DNA from: DATFQE01 sp963738205
Lineage (GTDB): Bacteria; Actinomycetota; Thermoleophilia; Gaiellales; Gaiellaceae
DNA length: 64,000 bases
Assembly (NCBI GenBank): GCA_963738205.1
Contig: CAVTVQ010000008.1
Coordinates: forward strand, 28,443 to 92,442
Direction of reading: 5' to 3'
The number at the start of each line of letters is the position of its first letter. The first letter of the stretch is position 1. Made by a program: the position numbers and the translations under genes. Below, piece after piece: positions 50,919 to 59,749 of this stretch. The notes below the pieces were generated by a model. That model was not told the origin of the DNA. It ran no database searches and was given only the letters and a program-made list of their open reading frames with translations.

Positions 50919-51004
50919 TGCGCTGGAGAGGACTTGAACCTCCACGGCCGTTTAAGGCCACTAGGCCCTCAACCTAGCGCGTCTACCAATTCCGCCACCA
51001 GCGC
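50919..51004 (-). tRNA. tRNA-Leu (anticodon GAG)
   Basis: The 86-base minus-strand sequence has acceptor stem GCGCTGG/CCAGCGC and discriminator A. D-arm region is GCGGAATTGGTAGACGCG, anticodon stem CTAGG/CCTAG with loop TTGAGGG (anticodon GAG). A long class II variable arm (TGGCCTTAAACGGCCG) and T arm GAGGTTCAAGTCCTC follow. CCA is not encoded. It would read CTC/CTT leucine codons. Confidence 0.97.
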
Positions 51005-51057
51005 TCGAGAGGGAGCGGCCATTGTACCGACGGCCGCGCCGGCTCCCGGAACGCGGT

Positions 51058-51107
51058 TTGACGTCGTCCGGAGGAGTCTCTACTCTGGTGGCGAACGTAT
51101 GTTCGCC
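51058..51107 (+). promoter_or_regulatory. lexA promoter with LexA (SOS) operator
   Basis: TTGACG (51058-51063) and TACTCT (51081-51086) are 17 bases apart. The perfect palindrome GGCGAAC-GTAT-GTTCGCC (51090-51107) starts four bases after the -10, covering the transcription start. It matches the actinobacterial/Bacillus SOS box (CGAAC-N4-GTTCG). Bound LexA would block its own promoter; this is classic autoregulation. Confidence 0.85.
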
Positions 51108-51127
51108 AACGATCGCGAGGAGGCGGG

Positions 51128-51752
51128 ATGCTGACCGGACGACAGCGCGAGATCTTCGACTACCTGTCCGAGTACGTGCGCGAGCACGGCTACCCGCCGA
51201 CCGTGCGCGAGATCGGCGAGGCGGTCGGCCTCGCGTCGCCCTCGACGGTGCACGCGCACCTTGCGAACCTCGAGCGCGCCGGTCTGCTCAAGCGCGACCC
51301 GACCAAGCCGCGTGCCCTCGAGGTGGTCGGCCGCGACCGGGGCCCGGCCCAGGAGTCGAAGCTGCTCTGCACTGCCGCTCGTCGGCGAGATCGCTGCGGG
51401 CGGGCCGCTGCTCGCCGAGGAGGACGTCGAGGACTACCTCGAGGTGCCGGAGCTTCTCGCGGCCGGCGGCGCCGACTTCCTGCTGCGGGTCAAGGGCGAG
51501 TCGATGATCCGTGCGGGCATCCTCGACGGCGACTACGTCGTCGTGCGCAAGCAACAGGACGCCCGGGACGGCGACGTCGTCGTCGCGCTTGCCGGCGAGG
51601 ACGAGACGGCCGATGAGGCGACGGTCAAGCGCTTCTTCCGCGAGAACGGCCGCATTCGCCTGCAGCCCGAGAACGACGAGCTCGAGCCGATCTACGCGCC
51701 GCACGTCCAGATCATCGGCAAGGTGATCGGAGTGTTCAGACAGGTCTCGTGA
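51128..51752 (+). pseudogene. lexA: LexA repressor, frameshifted near 51371
   Basis: SOS repressor of about 208 residues when joined. ATG 51128 has GAGGAGG upstream. The winged helix-turn-helix reads LTGRQREIFDYLSEYVREHG, PTVREIGEAVGLASPSTVHA. After ESKLL the frame is lost by what looks like an extra T. It continues LPLVGEIAAGGPL with the Ala-Gly self-cleavage site, then the catalytic Ser in VKGESMIRAGI and Lys in ATVKRF. All functional residues are present, and a host without LexA would be unusual, so sequence error is the simplest reading. Its own promoter carries an SOS box. The stop overlaps the next ATG. Confidence 0.92.
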
Positions 51753-51930
51753 TGAACGTGCAGCCTCTAGCCCGCACCCTCGACCAGGAGCTCGCCGCGC
51801 TCGCCCGCGGCGCCAGCCTCGAGTGCCTCGTGTGCGGCGAGTTCGTCCTCCATCGCGGCGGCGAGATCGAGTGCCCCGAATGCGAGGCGCGCCTCGTCGG
51901 CGCGGCCCAAGCCGGGCTACAATTGCGCTT

Positions 51931-51943
<13 letters not shown>
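51752..51943 (+). CDS. small zinc-ribbon protein
   Basis: A 63-residue protein with two CxxC pairs, CLVCGEF and CPECEAR, separated by 14 residues, forming a zinc ribbon. An N-terminal helix MNVQPLARTLDQELAALARG precedes it. The ATG overlaps the lexA stop by one base (TGATG), so it is co-translated with lexA. Its last 13 bases overlap the 5-prime end of the RNase P RNA gene, and the rnpB promoter lies inside it. The function is unknown; a DNA- or RNA-binding role is possible. Confidence 0.7.
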
Positions 51944-52271
<328 letters not shown>

Positions 52272-52277
52272 TAACGG

Positions 52278-52301
52278 AAAGCCCCGCAGATGCGGGGTTT
52301 T
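52278..52301 (+). terminator. rho-independent terminator of rnpB
   Basis: CCCCGC and GCGGGG pair around AGAT (52282-52297) and are followed by TTTT, with matching A residues upstream. It is the clearest intrinsic terminator in the window. Confidence 0.9.
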
Positions 52302-52507
52302 CCCATCTTTGGGAGTGCCGTCGACTCTAGGGCCGCGACTCAGCTCCGAGGCGCTTCGAACCACCGGATGGATTGACGTACCCGACCTGAAGCGTGTCGG
52401 TGGTGGCCCGCAACGAATCGGGCGAACAGCGGAGGCGCCCGCACCGCGGTCGGGGAATGCTTGGGGCGGAACGAATCGAGTCCGGTTCTCGAAGGGAGCT
52501 ACCAGCG

Positions 52508-53164
52508 ATGATCAGCAGCGACACCACCCTCCAGAGCAGCGATGAGACACGGACGCTGTTCGCGCAGACGATGGGTCTTGTCGCCGCTACAGCCGGCCTG
52601 TTCGCGCTGGGCGCCTACCTCGGCCGCGATCTCTCGTACGGGTGGGGCTGGGTGTGGTTCATCGCGGCATTCATCTGCCTGATCGGGCTCAACTTCGCGG
52701 CGCGGCAGTCCGAGCAGCTTGCACTCGGGACGCTGTTCGCTTTCGGCGTGCTGATGGGATTGGCGATGGCGCCGACGATCGCCTACTACGCGGACGCCAA
52801 CCCTCGGATCCTGTGGCAGGCCGGCGGCGCGACTGCGCTCTTCATCGCCGGCTTCGGCGCGGCCGGTTATGCGACGCGACGCGATCTCTCGGCCTACGCG
52901 CGATTCCTCTTCTGGGCGCTGATCGGCCTGATCGCGTACGGGATCGTCCTGATCTTCGCCCAGATCCCGAACGGTGAGGTCGTGTACGCGATCCTCGGCC
53001 TCGTGATCTTCGCCGGCTTGACCATGGTCGACTTCCAGCGCGTGCGAACGACGAACGATGTCACCTCCGCACCCCAGCTCGCAGCGTCGATCTTCCTCGA
53101 CATCCTCAACGTCTTCACGCTGTTCCTCTCCCTCTTCGGCGGCAGCAGCCGCTCGCAAGGGTGA
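52508..53164 (+). CDS. Bax inhibitor-1 family membrane protein
   Basis: A 218-residue protein with seven predicted membrane segments. It starts TMGLVAATAGLFALGAYLGR and contains NFAARQSEQLALGTLFAFGV. The C-terminal pattern YAILGLVIFAGLTMVDFQRV, then SIFLDILNVFTLFLSLFGG, is the diagnostic BI-1/YccA end. ATG 52508 is preceded by GGGAG nine bases upstream. Family members act as ion or calcium leak channels or stress modulators. A 200-base gap separates it from rnpB. Confidence 0.88.
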   Translation: MISSDTTLQSSDETRTLFAQTMGLVAATAGLFALGAYLGRDLSYGWGWVWFIAAFICLIGLNFAARQSEQLALGTLFAFGVLMGLAMAPTIAYYADANPRILWQAGGATALFIAGFGAAGYATRRDLSAYARFLFWALIGLIAYGIVLIFAQIPNGEVVYAILGLVIFAGLTMVDFQRVRTTNDVTSAPQLAASIFLDILNVFTLFLSLFGGSSRSQG

Positions 53165-53204
53165 GAGGTGGATTGATGTCACACGAGCTCCGTTTCGCGG
53201 AGCA

Positions 53205-54959
53205 GTGACAGAAAAGCCTGAGGAGACATGGCCCGGTCGCGTTGCCGTGGCCGCCGCGCTGGTCGTGCTGTCCCTGTTGGTGTTCGCATGCAGGTCGAGC
53301 GGCCCTCGTGCGTCGGTGTCGCTCCCGGCGCCCAAGGCCGGCGAGGTCACTTTCTACCTGTCGCTTCCCAGCTCCACGGCCGAACTCGGCGAAGCTGCGG
53401 TCAAGGTGGCAACGCCGGGCTCACCCGACTACCGACACTTCAGCTCGCTCGACGAGGCCGCTCGCCGGTTCGGCGCCACCGACGCCCAGATCAACGCCGT
53501 CGCCAAATCGGTCAAAACCCTCGGCCTGCACTTCGCGGCCGACCCGACCAGGTTGTTCGGTCGTGTGACCGGCTCGACGCGACAGTGGCAAGCAGCATTG
53601 GAGGCCACGCTGTCCAAGCAGGGGGCGACGGCGTCCAGTCCGTTCATCACCTACACCCTTCCCCAGCAGGTGCCCGCCGCGCTGGAACCCTCTGGTACCA
53701 GGGTGCTGCTGCCGGAGACGCAGGTCTACGACCCCACCGCAGAGGGCAGCCGTCCGCCCAGCGGCAGCCGTCCCACGCCGAGGCCGGGCGCCACAAGCGC
53801 GACGGCCACCAAGGCGTCCAAGCCGTGGCCGTTCAACACCGGCACCCCGCTCGTCGCCAATTGCTCGCCGCCGATCCTGCGGCAGCGTCGCGTCTACACC
53901 CCACAGCAGGTGCAGACCGCATACGGCATCGACACGCTGCGATCCCACGCGTCCGGCACGCCGATCATCACGGTCCTCGACCTCGGCGGCGGCTGGCGAC
54001 CAAACGACCTCGAGCTCGCCGGGCAATGCTTCGGATACTCCCCTCCCAACGTCACCCAGACACAAGGCGACGGCGTCGCCGCCGCGATCACCAACGCCGA
54101 CGGCGAGACGTCGCTGGATCTGCAGACCGCGGCGGCAGTGGCGCCCGGAGCACAGCTGCGGCTCGTGCAGGCCACCCCCGCCGGCATCCTTGACGGGTTC
54201 AGTCGGGCGGTTGGCGAACCGCGCGGTCTCCCCGACGTGATCTCGCTGTCCTACGGCGGCTGCGCGTTCGCCGAAAACCGTGGCGCCCCCGCGTACACCG
54301 CCGTAATCAACGCCGTCCTGATGATGACGGCCCTCACGGGCGTATCCTCGGTGGCCGCCGCCGGCGACTCCGGATCGACCACCTGCGGGACCCTCGTGCC
54401 CGGGACCACGTTGTCGTATCCGGCGGTGTCTCCGTTCGTCACCGCAGTCGGTGGCACCCGACTCACCATCGGCGCGGGTAACACCCGGGTCTCCGAGACG
54501 GTGTGGAACGACTCGGCGTTCGGTGCGAACGCAGCCGGCGGCGGAGGCCTGACCCGTCTGCAACATCGACCGGCGTACCAGAACGACACGAACGCGCAGC
54601 CGCACCGCGGGGTCCCCGACGTCAGCGCGCTGGCCGACACCGTGCCCGGCTGGCCCGTTGTCATCAACGCCTCGCTGCAGACCGTCGGCGGCACCAGCGG
54701 CTCGACGCCGCTTGTCGCCGCGGCCACAGCGCTGGTCTCCGCGTCGGAACGCAACGCCGGTCGTCCACCCGTCGGGCTGGCGAACGGCTGGTTCTACAGA
54801 GCCGCGTCGCAGCCGTCAGCCTTCTTCGACGTCACGCAGGGCGACAACGACCTCGCCGGAGTCGGATGCTGCCAGGCCGGCGCCGGGTACGACCTCGCAA
54901 GCGGCCTCGGCGCGCCGAACTGGGCCACCCTGCCCGCCACACTCCCAGAGCCGGGCTGA
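53205..54959 (+). CDS. sedolisin-type serine-carboxyl protease (S53, kumamolisin-like), secreted
   Basis: A 584-residue secreted protease precursor. The N-terminus has a hydrophobic signal (AAALVVLSLLVFAC) with a possible lipobox Cys. A pro-kumamolisin activation domain runs over about residues 45-175 (LSLPSSTAELGEAAVKVATP, PDYRHFSSLDEAARRFGA). The catalytic domain begins near YTPQQVQTAYGIDTL. The Glu and Asp of the S53 triad are in NADGETSLDLQTAA, and the Ser is in VGGTSGSTPLVAAA. DVTQGDNDLAG near the end is the usual calcium region. The start is GTG 53205; no better codon precedes the signal. Such enzymes work at acidic pH outside the cell. Confidence 0.85.
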   Translation: MTEKPEETWPGRVAVAAALVVLSLLVFACRSSGPRASVSLPAPKAGEVTFYLSLPSSTAELGEAAVKVATPGSPDYRHFSSLDEAARRFGATDAQINAVAKSVKTLGLHFAADPTRLFGRVTGSTRQWQAALEATLSKQGATASSPFITYTLPQQVPAALEPSGTRVLLPETQVYDPTAEGSRPPSGSRPTPRPGATSATATKASKPWPFNTGTPLVANCSPPILRQRRVYTPQQVQTAYGIDTLRSHASGTPIITVLDLGGGWRPNDLELAGQCFGYSPPNVTQTQGDGVAAAITNADGETSLDLQTAAAVAPGAQLRLVQATPAGILDGFSRAVGEPRGLPDVISLSYGGCAFAENRGAPAYTAVINAVLMMTALTGVSSVAAAGDSGSTTCGTLVPGTTLSYPAVSPFVTAVGGTRLTIGAGNTRVSETVWNDSAFGANAAGGGGLTRLQHRPAYQNDTNAQPHRGVPDVSALADTVPGWPVVINASLQTVGGTSGSTPLVAAATALVSASERNAGRPPVGLANGWFYRAASQPSAFFDVTQGDNDLAGVGCCQAGAGYDLASGLGAPNWATLPATLPEPG

Positions 54960-55038
54960 CGCCGTGTAGCCCCTGCCGGGCGCCGACCGGGCCGAAAAGT
55001 AGGATCGCGCCGCCAACGGGGTCGGGAAAGGGGTTCAG

Positions 55039-55578
55039 ATGAGAGGCATTCGTCGCGTCAGGCTCAGTCCAGCGCTGGTCGTCGCGTGCGCCGCGCTGCT
55101 TGTCGCCCTCAGCGACACTGGCTGGGCCACCGTCTCTGCACTTGTTCCACGCGCCAGCGTGGGCACCGCTCAGCTGCGGACCAACGCCGTCACGTCCACG
55201 AAGATCAGGAACGGCCAGGTGAAGCTCGTCGACCTGGCACGCAACGCAAGGCGCCCGGGTCCGAGAGGCCCGGCAGGTCCCGCGGGCGGCGTCACGAGGC
55301 TCTGGGCCGTGGTCAACGCGAGCGGCAGCATCGCCCGCTCGGCGGGGACGACCTCCGCGGGGAGGCTCGCCGCCGGCACCTACGAGGTGATCTTCGGCCA
55401 GGCCGTCGCTCCCTGCACGTACGTCGGCTCGGTGGGCGATGCGGCAGCCGGTACCGGGACCAACGGTGCATTGACTGTGGCGCAGCGCGCCGGGAACGCG
55501 AACGCCGTGCGCGTCGAGACGCGCACGCTCGGCGGCGCGCTCGCCGACCGCCCGTTCCACCTCGTCGTCGTCTGCTGA
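55039..55578 (+). CDS. secreted protein with short collagen-like segment
   Basis: A 179-residue secreted protein. The signal peptide is SPALVVACAALLVALSDTGW. Then comes VGTAQLRTNAVTSTKIRNGQ, a block seen in many actinobacterial collagen-like proteins, and a short Gly-X-Y run GPRGPAGPAGG. The C-terminal domain has two Cys (VAPCTYVG and the final VVVC), which could pair. It is a shorter relative of the collagen-like genes at 40.4-43.5 kb. AAGGGG lies just upstream of the ATG, and TAGGAT (55000-55005) is a likely -10. Confidence 0.72.
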   Translation: MRGIRRVRLSPALVVACAALLVALSDTGWATVSALVPRASVGTAQLRTNAVTSTKIRNGQVKLVDLARNARRPGPRGPAGPAGGVTRLWAVVNASGSIARSAGTTSAGRLAAGTYEVIFGQAVAPCTYVGSVGDAAAGTGTNGALTVAQRAGNANAVRVETRTLGGALADRPFHLVVVC

Positions 55579-55624
55579 TCGGTCGGAGCGCGGAGCCTTC
55601 GGCGTCGAGGGCTCCGCTGCCACC

Positions 55625-56122
55625 GTGAGCGCGCTGCGCTGGGTCGCGCGGATCGTCGCCACGATCGCACTGTTGATCGTGGGCCCGGCCGTGTTCGTGC
55701 TCGTGCCCTCGGGGATCGTTCCCCTCCTGGTCGCCGCCGCTGCGGTCGCGGCCGGGGCCCTCACGTTGTGGCCGCAGCTGGAGCGAACGCAGGCGCTCGT
55801 GATCGTCGCCGGCGCGACCGTGCTCGCGGGGCTCGCCGGCCTCGTCGGCTTCACGGTGGCCTACAACCTGGTCACGAGCCATGACCTGTGCGGCGAGGAC
55901 GGGAACAGCTTCGGCGACGCGCTCACGTTCCCGGCCGCCCTGAGCTACCTCGCCGCGGGCGCGGCCGCCTTCACCTCACCGCGCAGGGTGCTCTGGGCGT
56001 GGCCGCTCGCCGTCCTGCTCGGGTTCGCCGTGCTCGTCGGCTGGGCGGCCCTGTTCCTCGGCGGCGGCAGCTGCGAGACCCTGAACGAACCGACCGGCTC
56101 GTTCCTCCGAATAGCCAGGTGA
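55625..56122 (+). CDS. membrane protein of unknown function
   Basis: A 165-residue protein with about five hydrophobic segments, for example VATIALLIVGPAVFVLVPSG, VAAAAVAAGALTLW, and AVLLGFAVLVGWAALFLGG. Two Cys in the extracytoplasmic loops (DLCGEDG, GSCETLN) could form a disulfide. The GTG start at 55625 has no strong ribosome site. It ends 23 bases before the CHRD-domain gene, so the two could share a transcript. No family is recognised. Confidence 0.6.
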   Translation: MSALRWVARIVATIALLIVGPAVFVLVPSGIVPLLVAAAAVAAGALTLWPQLERTQALVIVAGATVLAGLAGLVGFTVAYNLVTSHDLCGEDGNSFGDALTFPAALSYLAAGAAAFTSPRRVLWAWPLAVLLGFAVLVGWAALFLGGGSCETLNEPTGSFLRIAR

Positions 56123-56145
56123 ACCTGGAGAAGGAGGAACGTCGA

Positions 56146-56565
56146 ATGCGTCTACGCGTCATCCTGTTCGCACTCGCTCTCGCCGTCGCCGTAATTCCCA
56201 CGCTGGCGCTCGGTGCCGCCGAGAAGGGCTCGCTCCACGCCACCATGAGCGGCAAGGTGGAGGTGCCGAAGGGCGACCCGGACGGCACCGGCACGGCCGA
56301 GATCAAGATCACCGGCAAGAAGGTCTGCTGGGAGCTGAAGACGGCCAAGATCGCCAAGCCGAACGCCGCCCACATCCACAAGGGCAAGGCAGGCAAGGCA
56401 GGGCCCGTGGTCGTGCCGTTCGGCGCGACGTACAAGGCCAAGGGCTGCACCACGACGAGCATGGCCAACGCCAACGCCATCTCGGCCACTCCCGGCAGCT
56501 TCTACGTGAACATCCACAACGCGAAGTACCCGGGCGGCGCCGTGCGCGGCCAGCTGCGGAAGTAG
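56146..56565 (+). CDS. secreted CHRD-domain protein
   Basis: A 139-residue secreted protein. The signal peptide ends near LALGAAEKG. The rest is one CHRD (chordin-like) domain: LHATMSGKVEVPKGDPDGTG, the AHIHKG motif with paired His, and SFYVNIHNAKYPGGAVRGQL at the end, which is the most conserved family block. AAGGAGG lies eight bases before ATG 56146, an ideal ribosome site. The function of bacterial CHRD proteins is not established. A hairpin with a T run follows. Confidence 0.87.
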   Translation: MRLRVILFALALAVAVIPTLALGAAEKGSLHATMSGKVEVPKGDPDGTGTAEIKITGKKVCWELKTAKIAKPNAAHIHKGKAGKAGPVVVPFGATYKAKGCTTTSMANANAISATPGSFYVNIHNAKYPGGAVRGQLRK

Positions 56566-56587
56566 CTTCTCGCTCAGACGGCAAGTG

Positions 56588-56612
56588 AAGGCCCTGCTGC
56601 AGCGGGGCCTTT
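56588..56612 (+). terminator. terminator after CHRD gene
   Basis: AAGGCCC and GGGCCTT pair, with an inner GCTGCAGC palindrome, followed by TTT. It lies 23 bases after the CHRD stop and just before the convergent ABC permease. Confidence 0.6.
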
Positions 56613-56628
56613 GGACCGCCACGACGGC

Positions 56629-57468
56629 CTACGCGTCGCGCCTCCCGATCAACCAGAAGGCTCCGAGCAGGGCCACGGCTGCGTAGGCGGCGACGACGGC
56701 GAGCCCGGCCCAGGGTCCGAGGGGGAGTGCGTCGGGAGTCTCGATCGTCTGCTGGATCGAGAGGCCCGCCGCCATCAGCGCCGTCTTCTCCACCAGCCGT
56801 GCGATGCCGTCCGGCAGGAAGCTGATCGCGATCACCGGCGCGAGCAGGAGCGCGAGCACCGATGTGATCGCTCCCGCCGTGTGTCGCAGGACGGCGCCCA
56901 CTCCCAAGGAGAACACGGCCAGGAGTCCCAGGTAGACCGCGCTCCCCGCCACCGCGCGCAGCGTCGCGCCGTCGGCGAGGGATGCGGCTGGGTAGCCGTG
57001 CTCGTAGGTGAAGCCGTTGCCGCGGAGGAGCTCCTGGCCGACGAGGAAGCACGTCACGCTGGTGCCGAGGCCGACGACGGCCACCGTGGCGCCGACCACC
57101 GCGGTCTTCGCCGCCAGCACGGTTCGCCGGCGCGGGACGGCTGCAAGAGTCGCGCGGATCATCCGGGTGCCGTATTCCGAGGTGATCGCGAGCACGCCGA
57201 GCACGGCCGCGGCGACCTGTCCGAACCAGATGCCCGAGAGACTCTGCAGGACGATGTCGGTGTCTCCGGCGCTTCCAGGGCTCCCGCCGGTCGTCTCCGA
57301 CTCCCAGCAGGCGAGCACGCTGAACAGGACCGAGACACCGACGAGCGCGAGTAGCGCCCAGGTGGTGCTGCGGACGGTCCGCAGCTTGACCCACTCGGCC
57401 CGGAGCGCCGCGGGCGCACGCGCGTGTGCCGGCCGGTTCGCGACGAGCACCATGCCGGCTTCGCTCAC
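56629..57468 (-). CDS. ABC-2 type transporter permease
   Basis: A 279-residue exporter permease with six membrane segments. The N-terminal LRAEWVKLRTVRSTTWALLA is the hallmark of ABC-2 permeases that begin by docking to their ATPase. A long loop and the helices AITSEYGTRMIRATLAAVPR, VYLGLLAVFSLGVGAVLRHTA and ITSVLALLLAPVIAISF follow. The start overlaps the stop of the ATPase gene, and both lie divergent to a histidine kinase/response regulator pair that may control them. Such pairs often export peptides or antibiotics. Confidence 0.87.
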   Translation of the reverse strand: MSEAGMVLVANRPAHARAPAALRAEWVKLRTVRSTTWALLALVGVSVLFSVLACWESETTGGSPGSAGDTDIVLQSLSGIWFGQVAAAVLGVLAITSEYGTRMIRATLAAVPRRRTVLAAKTAVVGATVAVVGLGTSVTCFLVGQELLRGNGFTYEHGYPAASLADGATLRAVAGSAVYLGLLAVFSLGVGAVLRHTAGAITSVLALLLAPVIAISFLPDGIARLVEKTALMAAGLSIQQTIETPDALPLGPWAGLAVVAAYAAVALLGAFWLIGRRDA

Positions 57469-58397
57469 GTGCGCGACTCCGTGCCGGTGCCGGCCGAGTA
57501 CTCGACCGCACCTTGCGTGAGCTCGATGAACGCCTCTTCGAGCGAGGCTCGCTGCGGAGCCAACTCGTACAGCCGCAGCCCTCGCTCGGCCGTCAGGTCG
57601 GCGATGCGTGCGGTGTCGAGGCCGGTGACCGTCAAGGTGTCGGCGCCAGTGGAGGTGACCGTTGCCCCCGCGCCCGCCAGCAGCGTCATCACGTCAGCCG
57701 CCTGCGGCGTCCGTAGGTGCACGCGGCCGTCCGACATCGCCGCGAGCAGCTCGCGCACGCTCCCCTCGGCGATCAGTCGGCCACGCCCGATGACGACGAG
57801 GTCGTCCGCGCTGTCCTCGAGCTCGCTCATCAGATGACTCGAGACGAACACCGCCCGGCCCTCCCCGGCGAGCGAGCGCAAGAAGCCGCGGATCCAGCGG
57901 ATGCCCTCGGGGTCGAGGCCGTTGACCGGCTCGTCGAACATCAGCACCGGTGGGTCACCGAGCAGAGCCGCCGCGATGCCGAGCCGCTGCGCCATGCCGA
58001 GCGAGAACCCGCCCGTACGTCGATGGGCGACCTCGGACAGGCCGACGAGCTCGAGAACCTCGTCGACTCGCCGTCGCGGCAGACGATTGCTGGTGGCAAG
58101 CCAGAGGAGGTGGTCGCGTGCGCGCCGTCCCGGATGCGTTGCGCCTGCGTCCAGAAGCGCTCCGACCTCACGCAGGGGCGTTCTGAGCTCGCCGTAGCGC
58201 TTGCCGTTGACTCGCACCTCGCCCGCGTCGGGTCTGTCGAGGCCGAGGATCATGCGCATCGTCGTCGACTTGCCGGCTCCGTTCGGCCCGACGAAGGCGG
58301 TGACCCGGCCCGCGTCCGCCCGGAACGAGAGGCCGTCGACCGCGACGGTGCTCCCGTACGCCTTCGCAAGTCCCTGCGCCTCGATAGCTGCTCCCAT
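57465..58397 (-). CDS. ABC exporter ATP-binding protein
   Basis: A 310-residue ATPase. I start at ATG 58397, seven bases after TACGGT, instead of further upstream where the frame is open but not protein-like. Walker A VGPNGAGKST, the signature GFSLGMAQRLGIAAALLGDP (a LGMAQ variant of LSGGQ), Walker B LMFDEPVNGLD and VSSHLMSE are present. A C-terminal extension of about 90 residues (ATVTSTGADTLTVTGLDTAR) is typical of ATPases paired with ABC-2 permeases such as the bacitracin or lantibiotic exporters. It overlaps the permease start. Confidence 0.88.
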   Translation of the reverse strand: MGAAIEAQGLAKAYGSTVAVDGLSFRADAGRVTAFVGPNGAGKSTTMRMILGLDRPDAGEVRVNGKRYGELRTPLREVGALLDAGATHPGRRARDHLLWLATSNRLPRRRVDEVLELVGLSEVAHRRTGGFSLGMAQRLGIAAALLGDPPVLMFDEPVNGLDPEGIRWIRGFLRSLAGEGRAVFVSSHLMSELEDSADDLVVIGRGRLIAEGSVRELLAAMSDGRVHLRTPQAADVMTLLAGAGATVTSTGADTLTVTGLDTARIADLTAERGLRLYELAPQRASLEEAFIELTQGAVEYSAGTGTESRT

Positions 58398-58564
58398 GCC
58401 ACGCACCGTACGAGCCGGACCGCGCGCCGTCATCGCGCCGGGGAGCCGTCTTTGCCCACACCCGCGACGGTGACCGCACGAGCCGGCGTCCCTCTCCAGG
58501 GGGACGCGGGATCTCCCGATCGCGGCCGACGCGCACCGGTGCGATCGAGGCGACAATTGCCGGC

Positions 58565-59749
58565 ATGAACACGGTGTCCCGCGACCCGATCGATGACGTA
58601 GCCGATCTGCTCGGCCGTGCGGTGAAGGAGGCTCGGCGGATCTTCGCCGGCCCGGACGGGCCGCTGGCCCTGGCGCTGGTGCTCGCCCTCGTCGCGATGG
58701 CGGAGGTCACGATCCGCACCACCGAGATCGAGGCGGCGATGATCGCCAACCTGCTCGCGACGCTGCCGCTCGCGCTCGTCCGCAAGCGCCTCCCGTGGGC
58801 GGCAGGCGTGATCGTGTTCGGGGTCGTTCTGGCGGTCTCGGGCGAGGGGACGCTGACGATCGCAGCGGTGCTGGGGCTCGTCACCGTGCTCTACCTCTTC
58901 GCCTCCACCTACCGGCGCCGCTGGTCGGTACTGCTGGCCTTCCCGTTCCTCGTGAACGCGATCGCGCCCTTTTCCGGCGACTACGCGGGGTTCCCGGGCG
59001 TCCTTCTCCTGCTGCTGGTCGTCGCGGCGGAGGCGCTCGGTGACTCGCGCCGACTGCGGGGACAGGCGATCGCGGAGCGGGACGAGACCAGGCAGGCAAT
59101 GGTCGACACGCTCAACGACCAGGCGGTGATGGGGGAGCGTGCCCGGATCGCCCGCGAGCTCCACGACGTCGTCGCCCATCACGTCTCGGCGATCGCCGTC
59201 CAGGCCGAAACGGCGCGCCTGACGGTCAAGGGCCTGCCTGACGAAGGGCGCGCGCAGCTGGAGTCGATCGGGCAGACGGCGCGCGATGCACTCGCCGAGA
59301 TGCGCCGCCTGCTCGGCGTGCTTCGCGAGGACGCGGACGGTCGGGCGGAGCGAGCTCCACAACCCGGGCTCGCGCGTCTGCACGAGCTGGTCGACACCGC
59401 GCGCGCGGCCGGGACCCCGGTGCAGCTGACGCTTCGCGGCGAGGTGGTCGCTCTGCCGCCGGGAGTGGATCTGTGCGCCTACCGCATCCTGCAAGAAGCG
59501 CTGACGAATGCGCGCCGGCACGCACCGGGAGCGAACGTCGACGTGGAGCTCGACTATGGGTCCGACGCGCTGCGCCTCCGCGTTCGCGACCACGGTCCTG
59601 GGCCCGCCGAGCCCGATGCGGACGGACACGGTCTGCTCGGCATGCGCGAGCGAGCGATCATGGTCGGCGGGACCTCGAGCGCCGGGGCTGCGGACGGTGG
59701 CGGCTTCGCCGTGGAGGCGGAGCTCCCGATCCCGGTGCCCGCGAGATGA
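58565..59749 (+). CDS. NarL-type sensor histidine kinase
   Basis: A 394-residue membrane kinase. Residues about 30-155 contain several membrane helices with little extracellular loop, so it probably senses within the membrane. The HisKA_3 phospho-acceptor is His200 in RIARELHDVVAHHVSAIAVQ. The ATPase has YRILQEALTNARRHAPG (N box), VRDHGPGPAEP and GHGLLGMRERAIMVGG. It overlaps its response regulator by ATGA and is divergent to the ABC exporter at 56.6-58.4 kb. This layout resembles cell-envelope stress systems controlling exporters; the signal is inferred, not seen. Confidence 0.9.
   Translation: MNTVSRDPIDDVADLLGRAVKEARRIFAGPDGPLALALVLALVAMAEVTIRTTEIEAAMIANLLATLPLALVRKRLPWAAGVIVFGVVLAVSGEGTLTIAAVLGLVTVLYLFASTYRRRWSVLLAFPFLVNAIAPFSGDYAGFPGVLLLLLVVAAEALGDSRRLRGQAIAERDETRQAMVDTLNDQAVMGERARIARELHDVVAHHVSAIAVQAETARLTVKGLPDEGRAQLESIGQTARDALAEMRRLLGVLREDADGRAERAPQPGLARLHELVDTARAAGTPVQLTLRGEVVALPPGVDLCAYRILQEALTNARRHAPGANVDVELDYGSDALRLRVRDHGPGPAEPDADGHGLLGMRERAIMVGGTSSAGAADGGGFAVEAELPIPVPAR

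Noticed and set aside
51128..51752. Programmed +1 frameshifting in lexA and its neighbours
   Set aside because: There is no slippery sequence, stop codon or stimulator shared by the sites. The shifts cluster by location rather than by gene type, which fits sequence error better.
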